In this document: piece by piece, positions 1-12,420 of the stretch | Layout of the letters: each line of letters begins with the position of its first letter | Numbering within the stretch: the first letter of the stretch is position 1 | Source: Polytrichum commune | Lineage: Eukaryota > Streptophyta > Polytrichopsida > Polytrichales > Polytrichaceae | DNA: 64,000 bases | NCBI GenBank assembly: GCA_950295325.1 | Contig: OX485809.1 | Span: 10,168,001-10,232,000 of the forward strand | Direction of reading: 5' to 3' | Translations under genes and position numbers: made by a program | Notes under the pieces: generated by a model | The model's input: the letters and a program-made list of their open reading frames with translations, nothing else | The model's database searches: none | What the model was told of the DNA's origin: nothing

Positions 1-312
1 ACATAACCAATGATAGTATCTTTATTATATTTTCTTGAAATTTTTTAGTCATCTTCATTTTTGTGGTAATTGTTTTAGTTAAAACCAACGTCATTCTAGT
101 TTAAAACGGTATGTTTTATTAAAAAAAACAAATCATCAAATTTAGTTACCATTTTTTAACTATGTAATAGGTACCATGTATATCCACTCATGAAAAAAAT
201 TTGGTAAAATTGTGACCCATTTTGGTGATGATTTATGTAAAAAGTAGGATTTTCTACCTGTAAAGTGTTCACATGTGGTTGTTCAACTTTACAATGGAGT
301 GACCTCCCTGTG
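1..312 (+). mobile_element. 3' part of a hAT-type MITE, cut by the window edge
   Basis: This stretch is a diverged copy of the complete element at 12013-12420, in the same orientation and alignable nearly throughout. It ends in the same terminal inverted repeat (reading toward ...ttcaactttacaatggagtg, then ctccctgtg). The left end lies outside the window, so the target duplication cannot be tested. It has no coding capacity. Confidence 0.7.
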
Positions 313-3300
313 CCCCAAATACACATACGATGTCATACCGTTTACAAACTGACGGCAGTAAATACCACAATTACGACAGTCCATGTTTTAGTTGACATAG
401 ACAATCATTTATTTATGGCCTGGAACATACGAACAACCGTTTGTAAATATGCCCTCAAACATTTGTGGAAAAGGTATACGTCGAACAATCATTCGTATAT
501 GCCAAGTCATACTCTTTCCGTATCATAACTTTGATTGACATAAATCTTGTCGATTGTGTATGCAACTGAGATTTCTTTCATCCATATCTTTCAACATTTT
601 GCCATAAGCGACCAACGTTTAAGCCCACAATTCCTCCACTACCCAAAGCAAGAAGTGCGTGTTGCTCACTTACCCGTCTCACACAACATCTTCCTCTCTA
701 AGAGGTTCCCTCCATGCTCAATCTAACCCACTCTTTGAGAGCGGGTAACTATTAGGGAAAGTAGAGAGTGTGCGACAGTGCACTCTCGTATGCACGCACC
801 TACTTTCGCAGTAAATCAAATATTTATCTTCCAAAAATGTTTCATGTCTTTTATTCAGCCTAGAAATGACAAAGAGAGCATGCAAAATGAATAAGAAATT
901 CTTAAGTAAAGTAAAAAATTAGTTAATATGAAGTGTGCATGTAATATGTATTACCTTGCTCACATTATTGATCAATTTAAGCTCCTTTTCCCAGGGAGTG
1001 CACTATTCAAGTACTGTATTTATACACGTGGGTGCACAAAAGGGGTATTATTTAAAACAAGCATGTACAAAATGTACGTACAAGAGACATATTGCTATTA
1101 AGCAAGAAGTAGATATACATGAGGCTATAGAAAAATATATGTAAAGTACGCATTTACGCGTTTACGCGTTCAAGTCAGACCTGGACCAAGAATCATGTGT
1201 TTTTTCATCCACTAAGTAACGACTTTATAACTAAAAATCTATGATTTGATATTATACATATAATAGGGCCATATTTTTGCATTTCCAAACATTTGTACAC
1301 ATGTTATATACAATTTCTGTATTTGTTTTTGGACCCTTGTGTATGTATGGAAATGTATTTTGAAGCAATGAGATTTGTAAGTATATTGCTTGATTTTAGC
1401 AAAAATAAAATGTATACAGGGGTATTTTAATAAGGGGCATGCACGCACGTGATGCTTGGTTTCAATGAATAGTGCACTCCCTGGGCTCCTTTTAAACTCT
1501 CCCACATGTGGTAAGAGTGTTTGGGTCACAAGACCACTTAATGAGGGTGACTATTATAAAGAGAGTAGGTAACTCCTTCTTGGTGCAAGGTCAAGGGGTA
1601 TAATATAGCAACCCTCACTTCACCAAATAGGGTGAGTAGTATGACTTTTAGAATAGAATGGCAGACTGCATTGACTTGCAATTCCAAGTTACTAAAATAA
1701 ATCAATTTCACCTTTGAAACATGGAGGCATGTGGAGGCATGTGAGTGTGTCTTCTTACTTAATATTTAATGCAATCTGTTATTTCCATTAGTGATTTTGG
1801 TCCAATACAATAGTTGCTACAATAGACTTCTAGTAAAAGTAAGTGTTATAGATATGAACCGTTAGAAATATTAATGTTAGTTGTACTAATGACCCTATTA
1901 GTGTAGACTCTAGAAAGAGGGTTGCCCTACACACAATGCTCAACAAATTAAGAGTTTGGAGAGGACTTCCCAAAATGTATGAACATGGGAACATGCATGC
2001 GGGAATGTGCTACTTGTCATATGGGAACATGGGAATATGGGAACACAACCATAACAATTGGCCTTCACAATAGGCATGACCCTATCCACCTCTTGCCAAT
2101 CTTACATACATATTCCATAATTGGAGAAAACATAAGAAATTCTACAATTGTATTGAAGTTTATGCGACGCTTGAGATTGGGTAGGATGATAAGAAAATTG
2201 CACACATTCATATCTGAAAGACAAATAATGTCAACATGTCCTAGCTCGACCACAAGCCTTCTATTAAGGTCATATAACACAACAATATTGTTATAATGTA
2301 CATGTAAAAATTTGAAATAAAGACCATGATGCTAAAAAAATCTTGGTGATGTTTTTGAGTTGGCTCATGCTAGCAACTGAGACACCTATAATAGACAGTT
2401 CTTACATCTCAATCCTGACATTCATTGAATTTCAATCTTCATTCAGCACAGCTAAAGAGGGGGGGGGGGGGGAAGGGGAAGGGATCCACGGGTTGTAGAG
2501 CTATGACATTCACGTTGCATACCAATGTTGTCCTCAACCACTCTTTGTCCACACCCTTGGGAAGAATGGTGGAGGTTATCTTTGGATATTGGATTTGCTT
2601 TGGGGGAATGGTAATCTTGAGAGGTTCAACATCTTCATCTTTGGACAGAGGCCACACTATCAAGATGCAATCAATCAGTTGCTAATTAGAAATGAAGTGT
2701 TTGAAATCGCCTTTCCACTTGAAGGTGGGGTTTGAGTACCAACCACTCTATTTCTTTGATAGCATGTCTATGCAATGGAAGTGGGAATGGACCATTGCAC
2801 AAGAATCTAACAAGGATGTTTCCCAATGACCTCCGACTTAGGTGGCTCAACATGGCACACGCAAATGGGTCTAGCTATATCTTTCTTACTTGTCCACTAT
2901 TATAAAAGTATATCATATATTCTAAAATTTTGTGATTGTGAATTATGACTGAAAATTTCCCAGACCTTAGCCCCTAATATGCACATACCCATTTAATGAT
3001 TATTATTATTATCCACCCAAGAACCATTGCTAGACACATTATAATCATCCTTGTTTGACAAATAAGATACCATTGGATGGTTTTCTTGTGTGCTTGCAGT
3101 ATATGTTCTTCAAAATGTAATCGCAAAAGTTTAAGTCACCTTCATTAGCATAAGGAGTTTTCAAAATAAGCATAATCGAACAAAAGTTGCCACCCTGAAT
3201 TGTGGTTGCTACTGAGAGTATCAATATTCTCGACCTCCTATCTGCATGCCTCGAAAGACAAGTAGGTTAACTTTTGTTTAGTCACAATTTAACTCAAATG

Positions 3301-3681
3301 AACATTCAAACCATTTCAAAAAGTGGGCAAAATGTTGCAACTTAAGTGACTTACATCAAAGGTACACCACTCAAAACTGAGTAGCTGGATCGCTTGGTAC
3401 TTACCTAGTTTCGCTACAAGCATGGAGGTTGGACCAAATTTGGATACTACAACCACATGACATACTGAACTCTTTCGAATTTGAAAGGTCATTTCTGATG
3501 CGTATTGCACTTCATTGCGGATTCACACTCACTTATGTCCCATTCAAGAATTATGGACTTGCATTTGTAACCTGTGTACCTAGTCCTGTCCAATTGTGAA
3601 GATCCACCGCACGGATGCGAAGTCGGGTCCACACCACAGAGGCGGATGAATTGCTGGTGGAGAACACCTCTAATGAAAGCT
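313..3681. other. Intergenic spacer, no supported gene
   Basis: AT-rich DNA without an open frame I can assign. It contains a 14-base G run at 2459-2472. A short open stretch on the minus strand around 2440-2700 reads like a decayed coding fragment but has no recognisable domain and is broken by stops on both sides. I see nothing else in this stretch. Confidence 0.6.
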
Positions 3682-6617
3682 TCATGATTCAGTAGGCACA
3701 GTACCCACAAGAACTACCAATGGCCACCTCAGGCATCGAACTGTCTCCGGTGATCCCCATGCCTCTGCAAAAACCATTCTTTGCTTCTCATTCAGAGGAT
3801 CCAGACCCTTGTCAATGGCGGTCTGCACAGCCGACCATGTCTTCAAATAGCTCATAAACTGATCCAAATTTGCGTTCATAGTGACCTCAAATGAAGGTGT
3901 GTCGGATTCCTCAGCCTGTGGAACCGATGCGAACGGAAAGGGCAGATTCTTGTACTCATCCTCCACAAGTTGCACCCGAGGTGACCAGTGCTGATCAATC
4001 GTGGCATAAAATTCGTCCAGGACTTTGTTGACGGCCTCACTCACTTGGGGTCTGGATCTGTACAGAGTGGTTGCAAACACCCCACCTGGCTTGCGAAGCA
4101 CGTGTTTCACATTCTTGTAGAAGGATTCAAGGTCGAACCAGTGCAAAGCTTCCGTGACAATCACCAGGTCTACCGAACCCTCGGGGCCAACGATCCGTGC
4201 AAGATCCTCCTCGGAGAGGGTGCTCGGAGTGACCATGTATGTGATGTTAGGGCGTTGCACTGCATGCTTGAGCTGTTCCACTGATACATCTGTCCCTATG
4301 ACCTTCTTGAAATACTCTGATATCTGCTCATCCATGAATATAAAAAAAAAGCAGCGAAGAATGTGAGGGTATGTTGGGTCATGTCCCACTTCTACAAACT
4401 AAGGTATGTGGCCCTTGTTGTGGTCACTGCCAACTCCACAGAACAATTTGATTGTTGCATTGGATCGAGAATTGTCTCATCCGGTTACCAATTGCAAATC
4501 ACACAGATTGTCATTTAAGGTTGCAAATTCAGAGGTGAGATGCAAAAGTTATAGGAGGCCCAACAGTGAAAATCATCTCTATTCGAGTGATCATGTAAGT
4601 CTTCCCAATTGTGTTCACATTTGAACCCATCAATGGTTAGAATGTTTTGAGCTAATCAGATGCAATATCAACGTAAAATATGTCTTTCTAGTGTCCATTT
4701 TAAACTACAAGCCTTGTCATATGTCAACTCAAATGCAGGTGTCCGATTAAGAAGAGTGACCACATAATGCCCACAAACTTTAGATAATAAATGCGAGGAG
4801 CCTTGCTGCACGCTGTGATGTTGGGTGCTACTAAAGCGCATGACAAGGGAACTCATGTCCATTACTAGACGTAGTGATCAAGTAACAAGAGGATCATCAA
4901 TTCGGATGATAAGATGCCTCCTTGTATTCAATCAAGAATAGATATATGAGAAAAATCATTTGGCATGAGCACTACATATTGCAAATCAAATCCTGAACCT
5001 ACCCATCATCGAGCATCTATGAAAACAAGTGACCACCTCTTATTGTTTAGTTAGTGTTCATATATACCCTTCAGTTTCTAATATCTTTTAAGTGCCAACT
5101 CATGAACATTGAGCTTATGATTCATACAACATTAGTTCAACGCATACCTTTTAACCTTTTGGGTCTTGCAAGTACTAGAATATAGTAGCAAACTATTCAA
5201 ATTGCAACCCTCTGTTTGCTTCGCATGGAATAATATTGTTTTATGGTGACTGGATCAATAGAGTTATTTGTAGAGTCTTGGCATCAAACTCCCATGGATT
5301 GACTGAAAATGTGAGTTTGAGAGCTTATGCATGAAATCACCCAAGTTTTCTTAATGCTTAAATTACCATACTCAAAGGGTGGAGTCGGGCTATTAAGACC
5401 TACTTTCTAACTTGTTCTACTAGGATGAGAGTGCAAGCTAACCTTGCATAAGCCGATCCAGGACTTAAGATGGCGGGTCCCATGGGCATACCCTATTTTA
5501 GATCCTAAAGTCCTCTCAGTTTTGGGATGACAAGAGGAGGTCCCAAAAGTTTCACCCAACTTTCAAAGCTAAGAAGTTAATAGAAAGTTTTTGTCCTTCT
5601 TTGAGGGACTTTAGAAATACTCTAAGTTGAATTCAATGCTGGTTCATGAATTTAGAGAATTGTGATGGAAGGTTAGTGCAGAAGCAACTAGGTTGCTAGA
5701 GAAGACTATCTAACCAAAATTGGACCAGCCAAGAGGACAAAGAAGACAAGAACCGAATTCTTGCCAACACAAAGGTCATTGAGCAACAAGATTTTTCAGA
5801 TCGGGAAAAGCATGCTTTTTACAGTGTACAGGCTAGCTTCTTAACACCAATTTGGTATAATTTATATGCGCTTCAATTGCCAAAGTAGTACACCAAATTA
5901 ATATGAAATATTGTCATGGATGATTGAAATTTGGATGCAAAATCACTTGGTGAAGTGACTGTAATTGCAACACTGTAAACCCATAATCATCCAAAATATT
6001 TACAAGGAATGACAAATAATGTTGGGTTTCGGTGACAAACATTTAGTTTCGGTGACACAACACCATGGTTTACAATTAGTATTGAGCAAGACAATTAGAA
6101 TTGGTGACACTAAATAACATATTTAGTGTAGCTCTGAATCTCTGATGGGCACACAATCTGAACTCCGAGGTTGCGGTTAGTCTTATAAAATATAGCACGC
6201 ACGAGGGGGGACTTAATGTCCGCCGTTCAAAACAGTGCAGTGGCATCGTGGACAGAGTCACACTCATTCGTCCCAAGAACAGAAGTGACAATTGCGGACA
6301 TGACCCAAAGAATCCGACAAATTCTATCGAGCTCTACAAATGTTGAAACCGGTTTGCTTGCTAGAATCTACAGAATCTACAGATGAGCTATGTGGTTAGA
6401 ATATCTGAGGATGCTCTGACAGATAAAGCAGGGTGCATGAGATGGAGAAATGGGAGGAACGGCGTACCGCAACTGCAGCTTGGCCATTGCCAGTGCCCAC
6501 ATCCCAGGCGACATTGCGCGATGGCGTCAATGACACCAAAAATGAGAACAACGACTCTGGATATTTAGGCCTCGCCCTCGAGTACACCTCCGCTTGCTTC
6601 ACAAACAGCTCCGCCAT
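3682..6617 (-). CDS. SAM-dependent methyltransferase, plant DDB_G0268948-like family
   Basis: Two coding exons: 6617-6468 and 4323-3682, about 263 residues, close to the roughly 260 usual for this family. Exon 1 carries the class I methyltransferase motif I, DVGTGNG (residues 39-45). Exon 2 continues with the post-I strand VIGTDVS, then SVDLVIVTEALHWFD (the motif IV region typical of UbiE/COQ5-like enzymes) and LRKPGG. The donor (GCG/GTACGC) and acceptor (GAGCAG/ATATC) join in phase 0. I chose the Met at 6617 because the family starts MA.LF.KQA; an in-frame Met lies at 6632. The 2.1 kb intron contains a dispersed repeat (5904-6130). Substrate is unknown for plant members; the protein is probably a soluble small-molecule methyltransferase. 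The promoter side is a triplicated block (6676-7760). Confidence 0.85.
5904..6130 (-). repeat. Dispersed repeat in the methyltransferase intron
   Basis: The reverse complement matches 18274-18487 almost along its length, including the shared stretches caatactaattgta and tttcaatcatccatgacaat. Its outer end is the short palindrome acactaaat...atttagtgt near 6104-6130. It is a non-coding, probably MITE-derived family with at least two copies in the window. A similar acactgaat...atttagtgt palindrome at about 62970-62993 may be a third end. Confidence 0.7.
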
Positions 6618-6675
6618 CGTGGAATGTCCCATTCAATCCTGCAAAAGGTTGGTCACAGGTATGAGAAAGTGAGAT

Positions 6676-7760
6676 TGTAGTGCGCCACGGGTGACATAAC
6701 TGCACATGTGAGATACTCTAGAGTATCTCACATATAGGAGTAGAGATCTCTACTCCTATTCAAATCACATTAGTCACAGATAAATTTTGCACTATCTTGA
6801 ACCCTGAATTATGAACCACGGGAGTACCACAATCTGCAAATGCGAAAACGAATTTACACCATTGCATCCTTCTTGAAGGTAACGAGCGACAGTGACACAT
6901 ACTTCTCAAACTTAATATATGAAACTTCAATGTTTCCACGGAATGCAAGGAGGCTATATTCCATTGCCAGATGCAGGCCTACTCAATTCTGGAAATGTCG
7001 ATCACAGGCAGGAGAATGGAGAATTGAGAATGATGTTGCAAGTGAGAATGGGAAAGTGAGAAGGGTAAGAGGATTGCACATGTGAGAAATTTCTTCTCCT
7101 TTCCCAATCATAACAACGATAAAACATGAACCCTTCACAACCTTGAGACCTGAATTGTGAACCAAGGAGCACCACAATCTGCACAGGCAGAAACGAATTT
7201 ATACCATTGCATTCTTCTTGAAAGAAAACAAGCGACAGTGAGACAGACTTGTCAAACCTCACAACGAGCATTTGGGAAATTCCCGCATGGGAAAAGGGAT
7301 GGTTTTCCACTATGAACATTCCCACTTTGACATAATTCCCTCCTTTTGAAGGGAATTCTTACGTTTTTCCCACACACAAGAGGGAATTGTGCCAAAAGGG
7401 AATGTTGTAAATCCCCCTTGTGCCTACCTGCACAGATGCAGCCTAGCCTGCCAAGAAGACGAGAATGCACGAGGTGAGTGAGTCCTGTGCAATGGGAGCA
7501 GTGTGTAACTTAAATGTGACAAGATTCCACATGTGAGATCACAACAATCAACCATGCATAAAATCTTTACAATCTTGAGACCTGAAACAAGAACCGAAGA
7601 GCACCACAATCTGCACATGAGCAAACAAATTTACACGATTGCATCCTGCTCGAAAGAAAACGAGCGACAGAGAGACAGACTTGTCAAACTTACCCGCACA
7701 GAACCAGCCTAGCCTGCCAAGAAGACGACAATGTGCAATGGAAGCAGTGCGTAACTTTCA
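6676..7760. repeat. Triplicated block upstream of the methyltransferase gene
   Basis: Three diverged direct copies share, in order, cacatgtgaga, a 'cttgagacctga' motif, caccacaatctgca, 'attgcat.cttcttgaa' and 'gcgacag.gagacagac'. The copies start near 6703, 7077 and 7529. The second and third copies also share agcctgccaagaagacga. Copy two is longer because of a foldback insertion at about 7262-7430. Sitting just 5' of the minus-strand methyltransferase, the block covers its likely promoter and leader. No open reading frame is conserved between copies. Confidence 0.7.
7317..7404. repeat. Small foldback (hairpin) sequence
   Basis: The arm at 7317-7343 (cattcccactttgacataat...) is the near-perfect reverse complement of 7380-7404. 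The loop is about 36 bases and itself contains gggaattc-type palindromes. It is found only in the second copy of the surrounding triplicated block, so it looks like a later insertion. No transposase or target duplication was recognised. Confidence 0.5.
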
Positions 7761-7972
7761 AGTGTAGAACTTTCAAGTGTGGAAGGAATGCAAAAGCCCA
7801 TTCTGCATGCAGCTTGGTAAGCAACAATTCTAATTCCGGAATTTATATTGAGCAGACGAGAGAGATGCAGGTGGCAACGCGGGATCTCTTGCTTGCTCCT
7901 CACTGCACGCACTCTTTCTCGTACCGCCTTCTACCCTCCGGGTATCTTATGGATGTCAAGATCCCAACAACT

Positions 7973-9653
7973 ACACTGATTATCCCAATCAATGAGGAGG
8001 AGAGCTAATAGCGAGTGTGGGAAATTAGTGTAATGCCCCCTCCCCACTTGACATTAGCAAATAACCAAAGACTTCCCTAAAACCTGGGTAAAGCTCCCTC
8101 GGTTATAGCGGACACGTCCAGCCATCCCAATGCACCTACAAGAACTTGCTCCAGAGATTTCCAAGTAGGTTTTAGTTAAGTAGCTTTCACACATGTTCAT
8201 TGCTTTATCTACTAACCAATGAATGTGGGATAGTTTTTGTCCCATCCCCAAATGCCTTAATACTTACCATCGGTTTTTGTTAATGGAGCTACTCGTGCCC
8301 TCATAGCTAAGACTAAAAGCAACCAAATCACAAGGGCGGGAGGCAACACTTTTAGAGGTCCTACATTCTTGCCTCATGTCTAGGTACCAATGGGAGGGTC
8401 GGTAGTTTTAGCTTAAAACCTCCACTTTTAAGCCATGCCACATCATTTGCCAACTAGGCTCGGCACTAGATAATGTTGATGGTGTGAACACTCATTTTTA
8501 AGAACCCACTTTTAGGCTTAGCTAATGTCAAGTGGGGAGGGGGCATAAGTGATACTAAATTTTTTTAGTTTCGAAATTAGTGCCACCAAGAGATCTAGTA
8601 AGCATTGTACATTCCAGCATTTTAGTAGAGGTGTCTATTTTCGATCAGCACCCCATCGGCAATCTATAGGATACCATGATTTCAACTAGGTTAGGACTGA
8701 ATTTCGATCAAGCCGGACTAATAGTTCCATGACACATGTCCTGGTTTTGAGTGGTAAAGTGAGGAGGAATGAGCGGTTAAAATGGGTGCTTATGGCAAAC
8801 TTTAGACATCGGTAATATATTCGGGCCAACTTTTGGCTTCAAAAATTCACAGTAGTTTTAATTTTGAGGGATTAAATTATTGAAAAAGTTGCAATCCTCC
8901 TTAATTCCGTCTTCCTACATGGGAAAAATTTGCACTGCCTTAAAGTTCTTTGGTTTTGGCGCAATGTCTCTTAAGTGATCGGTTTAGGTGCTGCTATTCT
9001 ATTCACTAAAAGTACTGGCACTTGGCACTGTAGTATATGTGCTTATTCCCAATCAAAACCCCATTGCCTATATATAGGATATTGGAATCTCGATCATGCT
9101 ATGACTTGAATTTTGATAAAGTTGGCACTGAATTTCGATTAGCTTGGAACCAATAGTGCTATGACACAGGTCCTAGTTTTGAGTGCTAAAGTGAGGAGGA
9201 ATGAGCGTCTAGACATTGATATAATCGGACCAACTTTTGGCTTCAAAAACTCATAGTAATTTCAATTTGAGGAATAAAATTACCAAAAAAACTGCAGTCC
9301 TCTTGATTTCTATCTTCCTATACATGAAAAACTTGCATTGCCTAATGTTTCTCTAAATATGGTGCAAAATCACTTAAGTGATTAGTTATGGGTGCCTCTC
9401 CTCATTTCACTGAAAGTATCAGCACTTGGGACTATTCATTGACAAGCATTTGTATCCATATAAAAGAATATATCACTCTACAAACACCTTAGAGCACTCT
9501 TTAATTTTCTTGAAATCCATTTTAAATGAGCTTATATTCCTTACTTTAGTGTCACTCAGTAAAAACATCAACCCTCAGTAACTTTGAGACTTGGCTAAAT
9601 AGTGCGTGCTTCAGGAAATAATACCACCCTCATTAATTGGAATAATCAGTGTG
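7973..9653. mobile_element. Decayed DNA transposon with inverted ends, host of a nested MITE
   Basis: The left end acactgattatcccaatcaa and the right end (reverse complement acactgattattccaattaa) form imperfect inverted repeats of about 28 bp. The inside holds a roughly 405-430-bp tandem duplication (about 8637-9037 and 9040-9430; both copies share aggaggaatgagcg and caacttttggcttcaaaaa). A shorter relative lies at 21476-21893. There is no open transposase frame. A clean target duplication is not visible, so the superfamily is left open. Confidence 0.6.
8034..8545. mobile_element. 512-bp Harbinger/Tourist-like MITE, perfect 25-bp TIRs, TSD TAA
   Basis: The element starts TGCCCCCTCCCCACTTGACA and ends with the exact reverse complement of its first 25 bases. 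Both ends are flanked by TAA (8031-8033 and 8546-8548). The paralogous host repeat at about 21495-21530 runs uninterrupted across the equivalent point (gggaaattagtgcaagtgat), giving a natural empty site. A 3-bp TAA/TTA duplication is the PIF/Harbinger signature. It has no coding capacity, so it would need a transposase in trans. Perfect ends suggest a relatively recent insertion. Confidence 0.88.
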
Positions 9654-12004
9654 GAAGGCAAAAGGTGGGTAAGTTAAATGATTGGTAAAGTTTCGCACCT
9701 ACTAAGGGAGGGTGAAAATGTTGATATTATTGTAGAACATGGGATTTGCTACTTTTAGTTAGTGCATCTTAATTTGGGGGCCAAAGATCTTAATTTAATA
9801 TGGCAAGATTAAGTTAAGATGAAACAACAATAGTCTTATAGGGAGCATGTCTATTAATATTCCCTCTTGGTAGGTGTTATGAAATGAATTCCTTAGATGA
9901 TTGAAAGTTGCATGCTAGCTCTCTCTCGCATGAATTTAGCTTTGCCTGCAACATTGACCTCAAATTTAAGCATTCTTTGGAATGGATTGACCTCCTTAAT
10001 TACCTGCCGATGAATGAAGTAGCCGCCTTGGAATATATTATAAATTGCATGCAGCTATAATGGATGCTCCAGGCTAGTGCTACCACGAAGGGATGCATAC
10101 GCAAAATCAAATCAGTGAGCTTGAAACATCAATGGCAGTTGCTTGATCCAACATACCTATGTAGATTCACTGAACTAGGTGGAACGCTTCAGATCAATAA
10201 TGCTGCTACTGCTCGTAAGAATTCACTTGTAAGAATTCACCTCCTGGTAGCTCTCTGGAATCTCTGGAACGTGGGGTTGCCTGTAGAATTGACGTCAAAT
10301 TCAAACTACAATCTCTTCAGTGGCTTAACTTCCTCACCAGCAGCTGATTCAACAGAGTGGCCACCTTGGTACATCATGCAGCTACGATGCATGCTACAAG
10401 GCCAGTACTTCACAGTGAGAAAATCAGATCAAATCGCTACTGATGAGCTAGTGAGCTTGATCCACTGCACCAACGGGTACTTGAGACACCATGTACATAT
10501 AGATCCACTGAACATGGTGGAACGAAGTGACCACCTTGATAGGAAATGCAGCCGTAATGTGTATCCTTCAGGCTACAACTGAGAAGGGATGCTGCACTTA
10601 TATACATTCTTCGTATTGGTGTTGGGTGTTGTGAACATGTGTTGCACATGATGACGAGTGCTGAAGTTGAAGGAGCAGTTAAGTTTTATGCCAATGGGAG
10701 ACTGTGGCGTGGGCTTATGTTACTTGGTACACGGGAAACATGGGAGAAAAGCCTTTCAGCCAAGGATGCTGTTGTTGACTTTAATAAGACATAAGGCAGC
10801 CTGCGTCACTGAGGCGCTGTGAACACCTCCCGTGTGGTCGGGGCTAGGAAGATTTGGGCCGTTGATTATAATATGACATATCTAAAGGGAGAAAAGCCTT
10901 TCAGCCATGGCATCTGGGACTCGTGAATATCTTCCAAATTCATCACACGAGCTTTGAAATTTCGTCAGTAGTTTCTATGTGATCATGCTTGTAGGAGGTT
11001 CAACGGCTGCATAATATGATTGATTATGCTCTTGGCACATAACAAATGGCTCTAATATTAGCAAACTTCGAAAGTGAGATGCAAAATTTGAATCTTCGAG
11101 CACAACTCACATTTCTTAACAATACATCTCACATAATTTTACATTGAGAAGACATAAAGACCACAAGATTATTAGTTGTCAACAAGCAAACACACAAGGA
11201 CTGGAGAAAGGAAATCCAGAATGTATTATTACACAACTAACTGGTATAATATCTTCGCACATGTCAAATTTTCAACACAAAGAGGATCCCAATATTGGGT
11301 TCTCATTGGATAACAAATTACTCTCTCATTTTTAATTTTTTTCATCCTATTATGGAAATAGGCAAGGATATTCATAAGGGCTTGGCTTCCACATTGGATA
11401 TGACTATGCAACAATATGGCATGATCCAAAGGGCTATTTTAAAGCAACTTTGCGAGGAGAATTGGCTTACACACAGTGTGCTTGACAAATATCTCAATAG
11501 ATTCAAAAAATATATCAAGCAACCATTGATAAGCTTCAAGTAAAGTATGTAGCACTTGTGGAGAGAAATGCTATTACATGTGTAGCTCATGTTTGGGCGG
11601 TTCTATTTTCATAGAGTGGTTCCCATGACCAATTTTTTCTTTTGCATGACATATTAAGGATTTTTTATCTTTTTTATCAACAAAATAAATAAATAAAATA
11701 AAAATCACTTGGGTAGTGTAAGTTTTTTAACATGTTGCCGAAGTCCCCAAACTACATAAGACAAGAGGACAAGATTCAACATAAGTACAATACTTCGCGG
11801 CTTTAACTTCTACACTAATTCATGAAGATAGGTTTCCTTCACAAACAAGTTTCCTATTTGCCTAAATTCTCATAGTTTTGGCTTACTGCTAGAAGTATAA
11901 AATTTTACTAGAAACATGCTTTAAAACTGTAAATTAAATTTTGATGAGGCTTGATCATACTCTCTCTTAGTGGCAAGTGATCGTCAACACTTCAAGAGAA
12001 CAAA
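9654..12004. other. Intergenic spacer with a tandemly duplicated block near 10 kb
   Basis: Two diverged direct copies with a period of about 333-350 bp lie at roughly 9910-10240 and 10245-10600. Copy 1 has 'ctctctcgcat..ttgcctgcaacattgacctcaaatt' and copy 2 has the matching 'ctctctggaat..ttgcctgtagaattgacgtcaaatt'. Shared landmarks are gtgagcttga, agattcactgaact/agatccactgaaca and ggtggaacg. A plus-strand frame is open over 10064-10582 but shows no domain. A second open stretch ending at a stop near 10792 reads AEVEGAVKFYANGRLW and is unassigned. A 24-bp motif (ggagaaaagcctttcagcca) recurs at about 10742 and 10879. Confidence 0.5.
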
Positions 12005-12012
12005 GTTATGTG

Positions 12013-12420
12013 CACGGGGAGGTCACTTCATTGTCAAGTTGACACCACGTGCGGACAAAGTGTGCTACCCCTATATTACATGCCATATATAATTTTAAAA
12101 TTTATGATATTTTTTCTACATATGCATAACCATTGATAATATATTTTTTATACTTTTTTGAAATTTGCAGTCATCTTTATTTTTTTAGTAATTGTTTTAG
12201 TTCAATTTTGTGTCATTCTAGTTAGAAATGGTATGTTTTATGAAAAAAACAAATCATTAAATTTAGTTACCACTTTTGACTATGTCATAGTTACTGTGTA
12301 TATCTACTCATGAAAAAAATTTGATAAAATTTTGACCCATTTTGGTGGTGCAACTTACCAAAAGAAGATTTTTTTGGTCGCACGTGGTGTTCAACTTGAC
12401 AATGGAGTGATCTACCCGTG
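12013..12420. mobile_element. Complete 408-bp hAT-type MITE with 8-bp target duplication
   Basis: The left end CACGGGGAGGTCACTTCATT pairs with the right end over about 40 bp (reverse complement begins CACGGGTAGATCACTCCATT). The flanks are perfect 8-bp duplications GTTATGTG at 12005-12012 and 12421-12428. An 8-bp duplication with ends beginning CA is the hAT superfamily signature. The interior is AT-rich and non-coding. A second copy, cut by the window edge, covers 1-312. Confidence 0.88.

Noticed and set aside
2459-2472. Homopolymer G and C runs (also 13864-13875, 37321-37333) as regulatory G-quadruplex signals
   Set aside because: They are isolated mononucleotide tracts in spacer DNA, length-unstable and without the four-tract spacing or gene context that would support a function.
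1-12420. The direct repeats at 1-312 and 12013-12420 as LTRs of one 12-kb retrotransposon
   Set aside because: The second copy has its own 40-bp inverted ends and 8-bp target duplication, which identifies a DNA MITE, and a normal methyltransferase gene lies between the copies.
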